This document shows, piece by piece, positions 1 to 11,259 of a DNA stretch of 64,000 bases. Position numbers and translations under genes: made by a program. Every line of letters begins with the position of its first letter. Positions within the stretch are counted from its first letter, which is position 1. Under the pieces are notes generated by a model that saw only the letters and a list, made by a program, of their open reading frames with translations, was not told the DNA's origin and did not search any database. Source of the DNA: Prorocentrum cordatum (taxonomy: Eukaryota; Sar; Dinophyceae; Prorocentrales; Prorocentraceae); NCBI GenBank assembly GCA_963575745.1, contig CAUYUJ010012803.1:106001-170000 (forward strand), written 5' to 3'.

Positions 1-92
1 GTCCGAGGTAAACTCGGGTTCGGACTCCCGAAGAAAGGAGCCCGAGTCAGCCCCGACCCGAGTCACCCCTGACGATTGTGGGGCTCTGAGAC
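1..92. repeat. Foldback repeat, partial copy at window edge
   Basis: Arms of the type AACTCGGGT / ACCCGAGT face each other around a CCCGAA core. It matches the two tandem units at 1168-1393 and is cut by the window start. Confidence 0.6.
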
Positions 93-113
93 ATGTGCTA
101 CGAACCCATGGGC

Positions 114-209
114 GGAGGAGGAGGAGGAGGAGGAGAGGAGGAGGAGGAGAGGAGGAGGAGGAGGAGGAAGAGGAGGAGGAGGAGGAGGAGGAGATGGAGG
201 ACGAGGAGG
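114..209. repeat. (GAG)n microsatellite
   Basis: Interrupted GAG/GGA run. The open frames across it are low-complexity Glu/Arg/Gly and are not genes. Confidence 0.9.
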
Positions 210-346
210 GCGCCCCGCCGCTGCTCGATCGCGGGCCGCCTCGGGCGCCCCGCGCTCGCCGCCGACGGAGCTGCAGAGGCACGGCCGCAGCCCTCCACGG
301 CGGCCGCGCCCCGAGCAGCACGCACCGGGCTACCAGCCTGGAGCGA

Positions 347-497
347 AGGACTGCAAAGGATTGCAAAGGATTACAAAAAAAAACGTCTTTTTGCAATCCT
401 TCGTTTTTTGCAATCCTTCGTTTTTGTTTGCAAAGGATTGCAAAGGATTGCAAAGGGTTTTGTTTGCAATCCTTCGTTTTTGTTGCAATCCCTGTCC
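347..497. repeat. Mixed direct and inverted array of TGCAAAGGATT
   Basis: About six copies of GCAAAGGATT lie in one orientation and about four of AATCCTT(C)G in the other, separated by A and T runs, so the block can fold into several alternative hairpins. No coding potential was seen. Confidence 0.75.
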
Positions 498-521
498 CTA
501 TGCTGGGCATCTCCTCATCAC

Positions 522-757
522 GATGCCAATCTGAGGGATTCCCTTACTCCAGATTTCGTGATGAAGGGAGGGGGGTCTCATTTCGGGGGCGGGTCTCTTC
601 CAGGCTATCTTGGAGGGCCTGGGGGGTCTGGGGACGATGTTTTGGAGGGTTCTCCCACGGGGGAGGTCTGAAATGGCTTGTCTTGGAGGGTCCAGACCCC
701 CTCTTTTTTTACGAAATCTGGAGTATTCTTCGAGGGCGAATCCCTAAGGTTGTCATC
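522..757. mobile_element. Inverted-repeat (MITE-like) element
   Basis: The left end (GATGCCAATCTGAGGGATTC, then ACTCCAGATTTCGT) is matched in inverse orientation at the right end (ACGAAATCTGGAGT, then GAATCCCTAAGGTTGTCATC). The imperfect terminal repeats are about 50 bp. No target duplication was identified. Confidence 0.6.
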
Positions 758-876
758 GCCTTTTGGCGTGTCGATCTCAGGGATGGGGATACGCTCGAGG
801 CCGGCAAGAAGCAGTGCGAGCGACGCGGATCGGACTCGGGATCGATCGAAATCGAGTCGGGCCGAATTCGGAGGAG

Positions 877-972
877 CCCTCCTCTTCTTCCTCCTCCTCG
901 TCCTCCTCCTCCTCCTCCTCCTCCGCATTATCCTCCTCCTCCTCCTCCTCCTCGCTCTCCTCCTCCTCCCCG
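877..972. repeat. (TCC)n microsatellite
   Basis: Interrupted TCC/TTC run of about 95 bp. Confidence 0.9.
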
Positions 973-1119
973 GAGGGATCTTGCGCGACATGGCACATCG
1001 ACCCTACGCCGCGGCTTCACGCGGGCCGCGGGCCGCGGGCGTGGCGCGCTGCACCGGACGCGAGGGCGCCTAACAAGCGACCTCCAGCGGGCAGCTCGCG
1101 CGCGGACGTCGGCGCAGAC

Positions 1120-1611
1120 CTCAGTGGGACCTGGAAACGACAGGGCCGTTTTTTTTAACCGAATCTTGGACGCCCGAGTTATCCGGGGTAACTCGGGTCC
1201 GGGGTAACTCGGGTTTGGGTTCCCGAAAAACGAACCCGAATTAACCCTGACCCGAGTTACCCCTGATGATTCGGGGCTCTGGACGCCCGAAATATCCGGG
1301 GTAACTCGGGTCCAGGATAACTCGGGTTCGGACTCCCGAAAAACGAACCCGAGTTAGCCCTGACCCGAATTACCCCTGATGATTCGGGGCTCTGAAAATC
1401 CGTTTTGCTGTTTTTGTTGCCGGTTCCGACGCCGTATTTTTTTACCAATGCCGTCGCCGTTGTTGGACCGGTTCCGGCCCCGGTTCCCCTCCTGGCACCG
1501 TTTTTTGTTGTTGCCGTTTCCGGTCGCCGTTTTTTTGCCGTTTCCATTTTCAAGGGACACTTTTTCGAAAACGGTGAAAAAGCGGCCCTGCCGTTTCCGG
1601 GGCCCACTAAG
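1120..1611. mobile_element. Family C MITE with 8-bp target duplication (hAT-like), containing a nested repeat
   Basis: The ends are CTCAGTGGGACC and GGGGCCCACTAAG, inverse of each other apart from a few mismatches. The inverted repeat continues inward through ACAGGGCCGTTTTTT / AAAAGCGGCCCTGCCGT. GCGCAGAC lies directly outside both ends (1112-1119 and 1612-1619), an exact 8-bp target duplication. The body is rich in CCGTTTCCG-like units. Two 113-bp foldback units are inserted next to the left arm, which explains why this copy is 239 bp longer than the copy at 57095-57347. An 8-bp duplication is typical of hAT transposons (established knowledge). No transposase is present. Confidence 0.8.
1168..1393. 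repeat. Two tandem 113-bp foldback units nested in family C
   Basis: Each unit starts GGACGCCCGA, carries GGGTAACTCGGGT and its inverse ACCCGAGTTACCCC around CCCGAAAAACGAACCC, and ends in GATTCGGGGCTCTG. The period is 113 bp (1168 and 1281). Confidence 0.75.
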
Positions 1612-1630
1612 GCGCAGACGACACCTACAT

Positions 1631-1861
1631 TGAGCAGGGGCCGCCCGTCCCGGCATTCCTATAGGCCTACCACGAAATATCTTTAGAACCCAAAGATGCT
1701 CCCATAACAAAAGCCATGGTCTTAGAACATAGCGCCGATGCTTGGAAACAGAGCAGCCCCAGACACAAATGTTCTAAGAACATGTCGTGCGAACCACAAG
1801 AGGTTCTTAGAACATTCTTTGGTGGACCTATAGGTGAGCCAGGACGCTTCGCCACTGCTCG
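1631..1861. mobile_element. Family K inverted-repeat element
   Basis: The left end GAGCAGGGGCCGCCCGTCC...CCTATAGGCCTACCAC is matched inversely by GGTGGACCTATAGG...GGACGCTTCGCCACTGCTC at the right. The interior carries ATGTTCTAAGAACAT-type palindromes. A right-truncated relative lies at 48178-48335. Confidence 0.65.
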
Positions 1862-3057
1862 AGGATGGGGACGTAGCTCGGGAGTCCACGAAAACCAGCG
1901 GGTCTTTACGAGAGGTGCACGTATCCATATCCGTGCCCTCGCTGCCTGGATTCTGGGGCGCGACTCGGTGGATGCACTGTCGCGTGGACACGCTCCGCGC
2001 GGTGCATCCGCGAACAAACACCCCGTGCCCATTGGGTCGCGGCCTTTCCGCTCTTCCCCGCATCTTCAAGGCCGTGCTCACGGCGATGTTGCTTAACGGA
2101 GATGTTGGGGACCAAATTGTAGGAAATCGCGAACCATAGAACATTGCAGGAAAACGCGAGCCACGCGTTCCCACACTAACGAAACCTGCATCGCCATTAC
2201 CTACATCGCCGTTCGCCCGTCTACGGCATCAACTTTCGCCCAACCGCAGTTGATGTAAGTCGATGTAACTACATAGTCGGTTGGCGTGCCGCTGCTCCCG
2301 CACAGCGGAGAGTACAAGCCCGCATCGTTACTTTCCCGCACACGCGCTCTGTCGCATGTTTCGACCGACTGACTGCCTGCCTGGCTGGCCCAAGGGCCCA
2401 GCCCGCAAGGCCGTGGGCATGCAGATGCTTCCGGTCCACGGATCGCTCGGGAATCCATCAGCGCCAGCGGGTCTGGAGGCTGCATCGGGCGCCGCCGCCT
2501 TTCCAGCTCCGAGAGCGAGTTATCCTCGGCCTAAGCCTGCCTAGCGTGGGGAAAGGTGTCCTTGCCGACCAGGGAAGGCCCGCGCGGACCTCTCGAAGCT
2601 GATGGTCTTGCAACGTTTGGCCTTCTGCCCCTGCCCCCACGTCCTGGCGTTGGCCGAGAATGACGCTGGGCACTCTTGCTCCGTTTTGGGCCCTGCGACC
2701 CGCACAGTTCGCTCCGACCCGAAGAGTGCCGCATGAGAGCTTCTCTATGGATCTCTTCGCGGCACTGTGTTTCTTTCCACGGCGACGGCTCCTGGAGCCT
2801 GCCCCCATGCCTTCAACATTTGTTTCGGAGACCATCGACCACAACCTTTACCACATGGCGATTCTAGCACCAGCTTGCCTTCAACGTGGGACGACGGGTG
2901 TGCAGGATGCAAACAATGCTGGTGCGAGACAATTCATAATGCGTATCTGCGCCCGTGCATTGTTGCCCCTTTGGCCCGCCTTGTTGGAGCCATGTCTAGG
3001 AGGCGAGAATGCAAGGGTGGCCTTGATAAAGTGCTGCGTCCATACATAAATATATAC
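1862..3057. other. No recognisable gene
   Basis: Mixed-composition sequence. Open frames of up to about 130 codons exist on both strands, but none resembles a known family or shows a domain motif. Confidence 0.5.
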
Positions 3058-3144
3058 TAGAACCACGCGCGCGCTTCGCGCGCGCTTAGGTTCTGTCGAG
3101 TCACAGACCCAGGAACCGTTGTGAGAAGAAATTGGTGACGCGAA

Positions 3145-4620
3145 GCGTCGTGGGGGCGTCCTTGGACGTCTGGGGTCTCCTGGGGCCTCTTGAGGGGCCT
3201 CCTGGGGGCCTCCTGGCGGCCTCTTGGGGCGGAAGGCTCGAGCTTGCGGTTCGTGGTCCCCCTCTGGGCCCCCTCTTGGGCCCGTCTTGGGGCCCTCTTG
3301 GGCCATCTTGGGCGCCTCTTGGGCCGTCTTGGGGCCCTCTTGGGCTGTCCTTGGGCCTCCTTTGGGCCTCTTGGGGGTCTCCTGGGGCCTCTTGAGGGGC
3401 CTCCTGGGGGCCTCCTGGCGGCCTCTTGGGGCGGAAGGCTCGAGCTTGCGGTTCGTGGTCCCCCTCTGGGCCCCCTCTTGGGCCCGTCTTGGGGCCCTCT
3501 TGGGCCATCTTGGGCGCCTCTTGGGCCGTCTTGGGGCCCTCTTGGGCTGTCCTGGGGCCCTCTTGGAAGCTTCTTGGGCCGTCTTGGGGCGGTCTTGGGC
3601 GCCTCTTGGGCCGTCCTGTAACGTCGGAAAGCCCAAAAGACAACTTTGTTGAAAATGTACGTTTTACGAAGGGAATGGGCCAATTTTTGCGTCTAGGGGC
3701 CCTCTTGGGACGCATGTTGGAGGCTTCTTGGGGCCTCTTGGGGGCGTCCTTGGACGTCTGGGGTCTCCTGGGGCCTCTTGAGGGGCCTCCTGGGGGCCTC
3801 CTGGCGGCCTCTTGGGGCGGAAGGCTCGAGCTTGCGGTTCGTGGTCCCCCTCTGGGCCCCCTCTTGGGCCCGTCTTGGGGCCCTCTTGGGCCATCTTGGG
3901 CGCCTCTTGGGCCGTCTTGGGGCCCTCTTGGGCTGTCCTGGGGCCCTCTTGGAAGCTTCTTGGGCCGTCTTGGGGCGGTCTTGGGCGCCTCTTGGGCCGT
4001 CCTGTAACGTCGGAAAGCCCAAAAGGCGACTTTGTTAAAAATGTACGTTTTACGAAGGGAATGGGCCAATTCTTGCGTCTAGGGGCCCTCTTGGGACGCA
4101 TGTTGGAGGCTTCTTGGAGCCTCTTGGGGGCGTCCTTGGACGTCTGGGGTCTCCTGGGGCCTCTTGAGGGGCCTCCTGGGGGCCTCCTGGCGGCCTCTTG
4201 GGGCGGAAGGCTCGAGCTTGCGGTTCGTGGTCCCCCTCTGGGCCCCCTCTTGGGCCCGTCTTGGGGCCCTCTTGGGCCATCTTGGGCGCCTCTTGGGCCG
4301 TCTTGGGGCCCTCTTGGGCTGTCCTGGGGCCCTCTGGGAAGCTTCTTGGGCCGTCTTGGGGCGGTCTTGGGCGCCTCTTGGGCCGTCCTGTAACGTCGGA
4401 AAGCCCAAAAGACAACTTTGTTGAAAATGTACGTTTTACGAAGGGAATGGGCCAATTTTTGCGTCTAGGGGCCCTCTTGGGACGCATGTTGGAGGCTTCT
4501 TGGGGCCTCTTGGGGGCCTCCTTGGACGTCTGGAGGCCATCTTCAGCATCTCGGAGCCCTCTTGGAGGCCTCTTGGAAGTTTCTTGGGCCGTCTTGGGCG
4601 CTTCTTGGGCCGTCTTGTCT
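3145..4620. repeat. 386-bp G/C-rich satellite array
   Basis: The marker GGAAGGCTCGAGCTTGCGG recurs at about 3231, 3433, 3819 and 4205, giving spacings of 202, 386 and 386 bp. There is thus one truncated and three full monomers, then a decayed partial one. Each monomer is built from CTTGGGCCGTCTTGGGGCC-type submotifs plus a less G-rich segment containing ATGTACGTTTTACGAAGGGA. The long frames on both strands (Pro/Arg/Gln-rich or Leu/Gly/Trp-rich) are by-products of the repeat. Confidence 0.9.
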
Positions 4621-4744
4621 GACTGGGGAGGCCTCCGGCAAGCCCCGACGAGCCTCCGGGCCCCCCGGGGTGCACATTTGCGGTCGGGGTCCCGGCCCCG
4701 GGCCCCCGGACCCGGTGCGCCGTTATATGTATACATACATATAT

Positions 4745-4829
4745 CCTCCTCCTCCTCCTCCTCCTCCTCCTCCTCCTCCTCCTCCTCCTCCTCCCTCTTC
4801 TTCTTCTTCCTCCTCCTCCTCCTCCTCGG
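4745..4829. repeat. (TCC)n/(TTC)n microsatellite
   Basis: Run of TCC passing into TTC units, just after a short TATACATACATATA stretch. Confidence 0.9.
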
Positions 4830-4974
4830 CCCTTCTATCCTCTTCCTCCTCCACTCCGCTTTCTTGTAACTAACTCCTCCCTGTCGCACCCGAGACGTGT
4901 CTGTAGGGCGTGTCGGGCGTTCTACCTGAGACCTCCTCACCATTATTGTTGCTGATGCTTGAACTTTGTAACAG

Positions 4975-5180
4975 GTTAATGGCTGGAGGGCGGGACGTTT
5001 TCAAAATGTGGCTCCCGCCCCAGCTTCGTGCAAATTCGTCTTAACAATCTGCAGCAATTTGAAGTCTGGAAGGCGGTTGATGTTCAAACTGTGGCTCTCG
5101 CCTCAGCGCCGGGAACATTCGCTCTAAAAGTGTGCAGCGGTTTCAAAGTTGGAGAGCGGCTCCCTCTCAAAATGCAGCTC
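4975..5180. repeat. Degenerate ~85-bp tandem repeat
   Basis: Three diverged units share TGGA(A/G)GGCGG...TCAAAATG(T/C)(G/A)GCTC(C/T)CGC at about 4981, 5063 and 5152. A related single copy is near 42320-42370. Confidence 0.5.
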
Positions 5181-5460
5181 TCGCAACACTCGCCTTATAA
5201 GTTCGTGACTGCTTCAAGAAATCGTATGTTTGAAGCTCCAGGAGTAGTTTCCCGCACGATTTTGAGGATTATCAAGACGCAACTGTCACGACAATTCGCA
5301 GTGTTGAAATCCCCGGAATGGCGGCACGATTGAAGATTCTCAAACGTTTGTCACGGGCCTCTTCCCGCAATGAACCTGCATTCTTGTAGGGACCTGAAGG
5401 GCGAACTTGGAGGTAGGGTTGCTGGTCAAATCGTTGACGCGTGTTGGGCTTGCACTGGTT

Positions 5461-5640
5461 CTCCTCCTCCTCCCCCCTTTCCCCCTCCTCATCCTCCTCC
5501 TCCCTCCTGCCGCCCTCCGCCATTCGTCCCTCCCTCCCGCCTCCTCACTGCCTCGTCCCGGCCTCCCTCCTCCTCCTCCTCCTCCTCCTCCTCCTCCTCC
5601 TCCTCCTCCTCCTCCTCCTCCTCCTCCTCCTCCTCCCCTC
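5461..5640. repeat. (TCC)n microsatellite
   Basis: Pyrimidine tract with an uninterrupted TCC core at about 5567-5636. Confidence 0.9.
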
Positions 5641-6420
5641 CGCCCGCCGTTCTCTCTAAACTCGGGAAAACCCGCAGCTCCGTCGAACTCGAGTCCTACG
5701 GCTCCCGATGTACCATCCTGCACCTCATTCGGCCCGACCCTGTTCGAACACCTCTTCGCACCCCTGAAGCGCACCGAAGGCAGCCGAAAACCTGCAGAAA
5801 TCACCGACACGCGCTGCGAGCCTCCTCTCGCACACCTTTCATACACCAGCTCTTTCGGCGGCGGGCAGGAGGGGCCAGAGTGAGGGTGGGAGCCGTCCGA
5901 AGCGTGGGAGGAGCTCTCGCATGGGTGGCCCCGCAGGCACCGTGCGCCCCGCGCCTTCGAACGCGTTTGCGAGCAGAGGAACAGGAACGAAGGGCGCCCG
6001 TGCTGCGACGGGCTAGTGTTCCAGCTGGAAAAGGCTTACCTTCCTGAGCAGGGCATACAGAGAGGCCGCGGCACAGAACAAGCGCCGACCGCCATGGGAA
6101 AGGGGGCCATCCGAGGCGCAGAATGTGCCCGCCAGTGCGCATCACGGGCATGGGCGTGTGCATGCACGTGCGCATCACACAGGCATGACCGGCGCACGCC
6201 GCAAGGCACGCGTGCACAGCAGGGCCCGCGTGCACCAAGCAGCCCTGCCAGGCAGCCAGAACGACTGAGCAGTGGGACGCTGATGGGGCAGAGGCCACCA
6301 CCCCCACACAGCACGATGCCCGCCCAGATTGGCTCGAGGATGTGGACAAACATCCGCCGACCTCTTGGGGTATCCTCGCCATATGAAACTATTGCCCCTC
6401 CCCAAACCCCTCCCCAAGGA
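5641..6420. other. No recognisable gene
   Basis: GC-rich sequence with a short CATG-rich patch at about 6140-6190. The open frames show no domain or motif. Confidence 0.5.
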
Positions 6421-6479
6421 ACCCGGTCCGGCCGGTTTGCAAAGGGGGGCGGTCGACCCGGCCAGGCTGGGGCCTCGTC

Positions 6480-7060
6480 CCTCCCGAAAATACTTCTGGA
6501 CGCCCCCAAAAGGCCTCGAGATGGGAGCCGGAGGTTCCAAGACGCCCCGACATGGTTTCCAGACGATCCAAGACAGCCCCAGAAGCTTCCAAGGCGCTCC
6601 AAGAGGGCTCCAAGAAGACCCCCCAAAGGGCCTCAACAAACAGAACTCGTCCCATCCCTCCGGGAAACGGACACTTTCACATCTTCGCCTTTGGGTTCTC
6701 CACCACGTCCAAGACGGCTTCCCAGGCCTCCTAGATCTGCCCCAAGACGGCCTAAAAGGCCCCCGAGAGGGCCCCAAGACGGCTCCACACGGCCCCAGGA
6801 CGGCCTGCGAGGTCTCCACACGGCCCCAGTACGGCCTACGAGACGAGGCCTCCCAAGCAGCCCTGGAGGACCCCATGAACGGCCCAAGACAACCCAAAAT
6901 GGCTCCAAGACGGGCCCCAGAGGGGCCCAAGACAGCCCACGACTGCCCCAAATGCGCCTCGGACGACCCAAGAGGGCGCCGGGAGACCCCAAGGCAGCCC
7001 CAAAGAGCGCCCGGAAAGCCCCCAAACATCTCCCAGGAAACTTCCAACGGCCCTCGATGT
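6480..7060. repeat. Degenerate CCAAGACGGCCC repeat block
   Basis: Repeated CAAGACGGCCCC / CCAAGAGGGCC words are the reverse-complement form of the submotif in the 386-bp satellite. Long Pro/Arg-rich frames result but no protein family is recognisable. Confidence 0.7.
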
Positions 7061-7196
7061 CTGCTCTCTGGGCGGCGTCGACGTCGGACCGACGATGGCG
7101 CGCCTCAACAACTCCGCCACTGCGCCCCCCTGGCAAACTGAACGTGGTAGAACGCCGCGTGCTATCTGGAATACTTCCTGCCAGTCGCCCCCTTTC

Positions 7197-7235
7197 CTCC
7201 TCCTCCTCCTCCTCCTCCTCCTCCTTCTTCCCCTC
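7197..7235. repeat. Short (TCC)n tract
   Basis: About 10 TCC/TTC units. Confidence 0.8.
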
Positions 7236-7654
7236 CTTCCCCCAACCTTTCTGAAGCCTCTAAAACTCGTCGACACCACAAGATGAGGAAGGAATAACAC
7301 GTCCCGCAATCCACCACCCCCTGGGAATCTTCGGCGTGTCGGAGACCCACAACGAGCCCCAAGAAACAAAAATGCAGAGTTTCCAAGAATCCGTGCGGTT
7401 TCAATATGTTCCACCCTCTGGTGTTATTCGCGTGCACGGTGGTCCGAGCTGTCCCAGATCGCTCCAAGAGAGCGGCGGATGTGGCATACACCTATAGAAT
7501 AACCACCGCCTGGGGGATCGATCTTTAGGGGCCTCAGCCTTAATTGATGTTAAAGCGCTGGGGACGTCTTGTTGTTCGGTCAGTCGAATCGAAAGAAAAC
7601 GGCAACCCAAAACAACACAAACCATTACACCAGAGAGACACCCCAATCAGTGGA
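7236..7654. other. No recognisable gene
   Basis: Mixed-composition sequence without repeats or coding signatures. Confidence 0.5.
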
Positions 7655-7905
7655 TGATTCGGAAATAGGTGATATGGATATTGAGGTCGATTGAGATATC
7701 GATAGTGTGATCGATAGTGAGGACGATAGAAAGGTCGATCGTAAGACCGATAGTGAAATCGATTCAGTGAGTTCCACGATGAGACCGATCATGACATCGC
7801 TCGTGCGATCGATACTGTGATCGATAATGAGATCGATCGTGAGACTGATAATGAAACCGATAGAGAGGTGGGTAGTGAGATCGATGGTGATACCGAACGA
7901 TCATG
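7655..7905. repeat. Degenerate GATCGATA(R)TGA array
   Basis: Some 18 copies of a 12-16 bp unit such as GATCGATAGTGAG in one orientation. The minus strand reads as repeated Arg-Ser-His-Tyr/Asp, a repeat artefact. Confidence 0.75.
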
Positions 7906-8647
7906 AGATCGACCAGGAACCCAAGAATGCGGAAACCCGGGAATTCCGCCGCCCACTGAAATCGGCCAGGAACCAACAACCTGGAACCGGGGAATCCAGA
8001 ACCGGGAACCCGGGAACCCGGCCGCCTACCGAAATCGGCCGCCAACTTTCGCCAAATCCTCGAAGATCCGCTGGGACCCCTTCAATGCAAACGCACTGTT
8101 TGGGGAACTGCAACGCTGAACTGGACCGAACATGGCGCGAACGAGAATCCCAAAACGGAACAACAAAACTAGCACCACAGGTGAAAACAACGTGCAGCTT
8201 GAAAACGAAAAGAAAAAACAGCACTCACCATTTCATCGTCATCTCGGGCATCGGCAAGCGGCGGATGTGGATCATATATTCCCCCACACAAACAAGGCCC
8301 GACTAGATCCAAATTGCCTCGCATCGTAAGATCTCACACGCCCGAAAAAACTGCAACCAAGGTGGTACGGAACGGACAACTCATTCGAATAATTACCCCG
8401 GCCAATCCTCTGGCCGACCCTCTCATCCAAGCCCTCCCGCAATCCCAGGTTTGGGTAGGCTCCCAGACGTCCGACGATGAGTGCTGTCCAATGCGCGGTC
8501 CCAACGAGGTCCCGACCCCTTCCTTCGGACCATATTTCGCCCCAGGTCCGGTTTTTAACGGTCCCAGGACCCGAAAACGCCCACCATAAACCGAGACGAA
8601 ATATACCCGCCCTGATCGAGCACTGGCCTTTATAGAGAACTACCAAT
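7906..8647. other. No recognisable gene
   Basis: Contains a short run of GGAACCCGGGAA-like words (7950-8030). Otherwise nothing is recognisable. Confidence 0.5.
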
Positions 8648-8686
8648 TGGGTCCCATCTACTCTGACCCAATCTGGGAGGCCTAGA
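8648..8686. repeat. Family F element, right terminus only
   Basis: CCCATCTACTCTGACCC...TCTGGGAGGCCTAG matches the right ends of the fuller family F copies at 46953-47178 and 61370-61523. Confidence 0.55.
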
Positions 8687-8687
8687 A

Positions 8688-8842
8688 TTAGGTCCGGCAT
8701 GTCCCCCATACAGGCGGACTGCGGAAGATAGCCGAACCATAATCGACGACAGTCCAAAAGACAACGACACATCGCCCCCAGGCTATGTTTTTTCTACTAT
8801 TCTTGAACATCCCCCTTCTGTAGAGGGACATGCCCGAGAGAA
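8688..8842. mobile_element. Family B MITE (TTAA-type)
   Basis: The left end GTCCGGCATGTCCCCCATACAGGCGG and right end CCTTCTGTAGAGGGACATGCCCGA are imperfect inverted repeats. The left flank is TTAG. It lies directly beside the family F end. Confidence 0.65.
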
Positions 8843-9515
8843 GCCCAGAACATCGCAGCTTCGCTTCAGGCTGCACCCAGCGTGGCCCTGACTTGCAGAA
8901 CCCCTGGGCCTTCGCGGGCCCGACGCCTGCGCTCCCTCGCCCCCGCTCCCGCCAGGGCGGCCAGCGCCCCAGAAATCGCGCGCCGCCCCGGGGGGAAACT
9001 CCCACCGAGATCCCTGGCCTTCCCTGACTTTCCACAGTGCTAAAAGACAGTGTCCAGACCTTTAGACCTATCTGGACTGCTTAAACCTCGCCTGGACTTT
9101 GGGTATCTAGGTGAAGGGGCTACCTTTTAGTCCTCCTGGAAGGTTAGGGTTCCAGGAGGGAAGAAAAAACACTTGGACCCAAATAGCCAAAGTACAGTCG
9201 AGGGTTCGAGCAGTCCAGATCGGTTTCTAGATCTGGAGCGCTTGTTTTAACACTCTGGACGGTCAGGGATCTTGGGGTCGCAGTGGTTCACACCGGGCGC
9301 TTTCGCTCGGACTGGGGCCCAGGGACCCTGATGGATCAAGACGGTTCGGGCAGTGCCGCGGAAAAACATCGGGCTGGAGACTCCGGTCGTGACTTCGCAC
9401 GACGCCGCACTGCTTTGGCGACGTCGGCTCTCACGGAAGAGCCAGTGGTGTTGGCACAAGGCCGAGGGGAATTGCGACGAACCACTGAAATAAGAAACAT
9501 CGTGAGTGCCACGAT
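8843..9515. other. No recognisable gene
   Basis: GC-rich sequence. The longest open frames (9247-9840 minus and 9283-9930 plus) have no recognisable motif and run into repeat elements. Confidence 0.5.
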
Positions 9516-9690
9516 TGGACGCCGGGAATGGGTACAGAAAAATGGCTACGATGGCCAGGAAAAAAACACAGGCTGCCCCAAACAGACAGCGGCCGCTGTC
9601 GGGCAAGCGGCCGTCCATCTCTCGAATGGACAACGTCCGCGGCGACGCCGACAGCGAATCCCGACCAAGATGAACCGGAAAAGCTGTCAG
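9516..9690. repeat. Diverged family E element
   Basis: GGACGCCGGGAATGGGTACAG, then ACAGCGGCCGCTGTCGGGC and CTCGAATGGACA, parallel the sharper copies at 10993-11173 and 33026-33205. The right terminus is lost. Confidence 0.55.
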
Positions 9691-9844
9691 GGGGACCGAT
9701 TGCGAGACGCGCGCGGAGCGGAGCGATGCGCCAGCCGCCCGCGGGGCATACTGCGCCAACGTGTTTGCGACCGTACGGCTACTTGGCGGCTGCAGGCCTG
9801 CCTTTGCATTCTGGGCATCCAGTGCTGTCAGCACTCGCATCCAT

Positions 9845-10060
9845 TCTCTCGGGCGTTGGCCGAACTGGGCTTAGTGGAACCTGGTTCAGTGATCTGTACC
9901 AGGGGCGCCCCCCCGTCCCTTTTCCACTAACCAGAACTGCCGTCACCCGAAAAAACACCAGCTATGGCAAACCTGTTTTAAAGATTCTGGCCAGTTCAAA
10001 AGCTCCTGGGCCCTACCACTAACAGGGTCCCCTTACCTGGGGTCCTGACCATACCCGATT
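9845..10060. mobile_element. Family J inverted-repeat element
   Basis: Aligns along its length with 50774-50991: TCTCTCGGGCGTTGGC, GTCACCCGAAAAA, CACTAAC and GGGGTCCTG occur in the same order and spacing. The ends are weak inverted repeats. Confidence 0.65.
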
Positions 10061-10183
10061 CTTGCCGTGCCGATGCCGGCCGTCCCGAGCATTGACGCCT
10101 TGCGCTGCGCTGCGGGCGTGGGGCCGGCGCAGCCTGCTGGAGGCCGGGCAGGGCGTCTCCGACGCCGACGACCTCTGGGGGAG

Positions 10184-10430
10184 CGGGAGGAGGAGGAGGA
10201 GGAGGGGGAGGAGTAGCAGGGGGAGGAGGGGGAGGAGGAGCAGGGGGAGGAGGAGGAGGAGGAGGAGGAGGAGGAGGAGGAGGAGGAGGAGGAGGAGGAG
10301 GAGGAGGAGGAGGAGGAGGAGGAGGAAGAGGAGGAGGGGGAGGGGGAGGGGGAGGAGGGGGGAGGGGAGGAGGAGGAGGAGGAGGAGGAGAGGAGGAGGA
10401 GGAGGAGGAGGAGGAGGGGAAGGAGGAGCA

Positions 10431-10461
<31 letters not shown>

Positions 10462-10540
10462 AGGAGGAGGAGGAGGAGGAGGAGGAGGAGGAGGAGGAGG
10501 AGGAGGAGGAGGAGGAGGAGGAGGAGGAGGGGGGGAAGGG
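10184..10540. repeat. (GAG)n/(GGA)n tract, ~350 bp
   Basis: The longest purine tract in the window, with several GGGGGA and GCAGGGGGA interruptions. Reads as poly-Pro/Leu/Ser in minus frames. Confidence 0.95.
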
Positions 10541-10992
10541 GGAGGAGGGCGGGGCCCGAGGAGGGTCGAGGATCGCGGTTGCCCCCGGGCACTCCCGGCC
10601 CTCCCCCTGGGCCTCCGGAGGCCCCCTGGCCCTGCAGGGGGGGGGGAGCCCGCCAGAGGCCTCTGCGGACGTCGGGGGGGCCGTCGGAGGCCCCTTGCGG
10701 AGCGGGGAGGCAGGAGAACCCAGGATCGAATCGACCCGTCGAATCTCACCAGCGCGCTATCGTTGACTTCGCGCACTCGCGAGAGCCATAGGCAGCGCCT
10801 CAAATGCACGGCGGTCATGCGCGTGGTTGCGAGGATGAAGCAGTCAGCAAGGCCGGTGTCGTCCACAAGATCGGCGTTGGCGATCGTACGCTGCTCATCG
10901 GCGGTGACGGCGGCAGTCAGGCTTCATTCGCCTTCGCTGAGTCGTCGTCTTCATGCGCGCCTGTCCGCATCGAAAATTTGGACGCCCGAACT
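10541..10992. other. No recognisable gene
   Basis: GC-rich flank of the purine tract. No motif seen. Confidence 0.5.
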
Positions 10993-11173
10993 GGGTACGG
11001 AAAGAATGGGTACAATGCCCAACAACAAGTGTTGTCCCAAACCAACAGCGGCCGCTGTTGGGCATGCGGCCTTCTGTCTCAAATGGACACAGGCCGCGGC
11101 GGCGTGGACAGCAAATCCTGTTCAAAATGAACAGGAACTGCTGTTGGGCATCGTACCCATTCTTTCCGTACCC
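10993..11173. mobile_element. Family E MITE, 181 bp
   Basis: Near-perfect terminal inverted repeats of about 32 bp: GGGTACGGAAAGAATGGGTA at the left and TACCCATTCTTTCCGTACCC at the right, each continuing into a GCCCAACA-type sequence. CCAACAGCGGCCGCTGTTGG is a perfect 20-bp palindrome in the interior. A closely similar copy is at 33026-33205. Confidence 0.8.
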
Positions 11174-11259
11174 GTTTCGTTCGTGCAGGGAAGGGAAACG
11201 GATCGGCGGAAATGGGCAGCTGAGCCGGAAGAAAGCCGAATCGGCGGACATCGGCAGGC

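Noticed and set aside
3057-4943. Pro/Arg/Gln-rich minus frames of 200-320 codons
   Set aside because: Produced by the 386-bp satellite. The same peptide recurs with the monomer and no domain is present.
9996-10866. Poly-Leu/Pro/Ser and poly-Arg frames
   Set aside because: Translation of a (GAG)n/(GGA)n tract; the same applies to frames over every TCC/GAG tract in the window.
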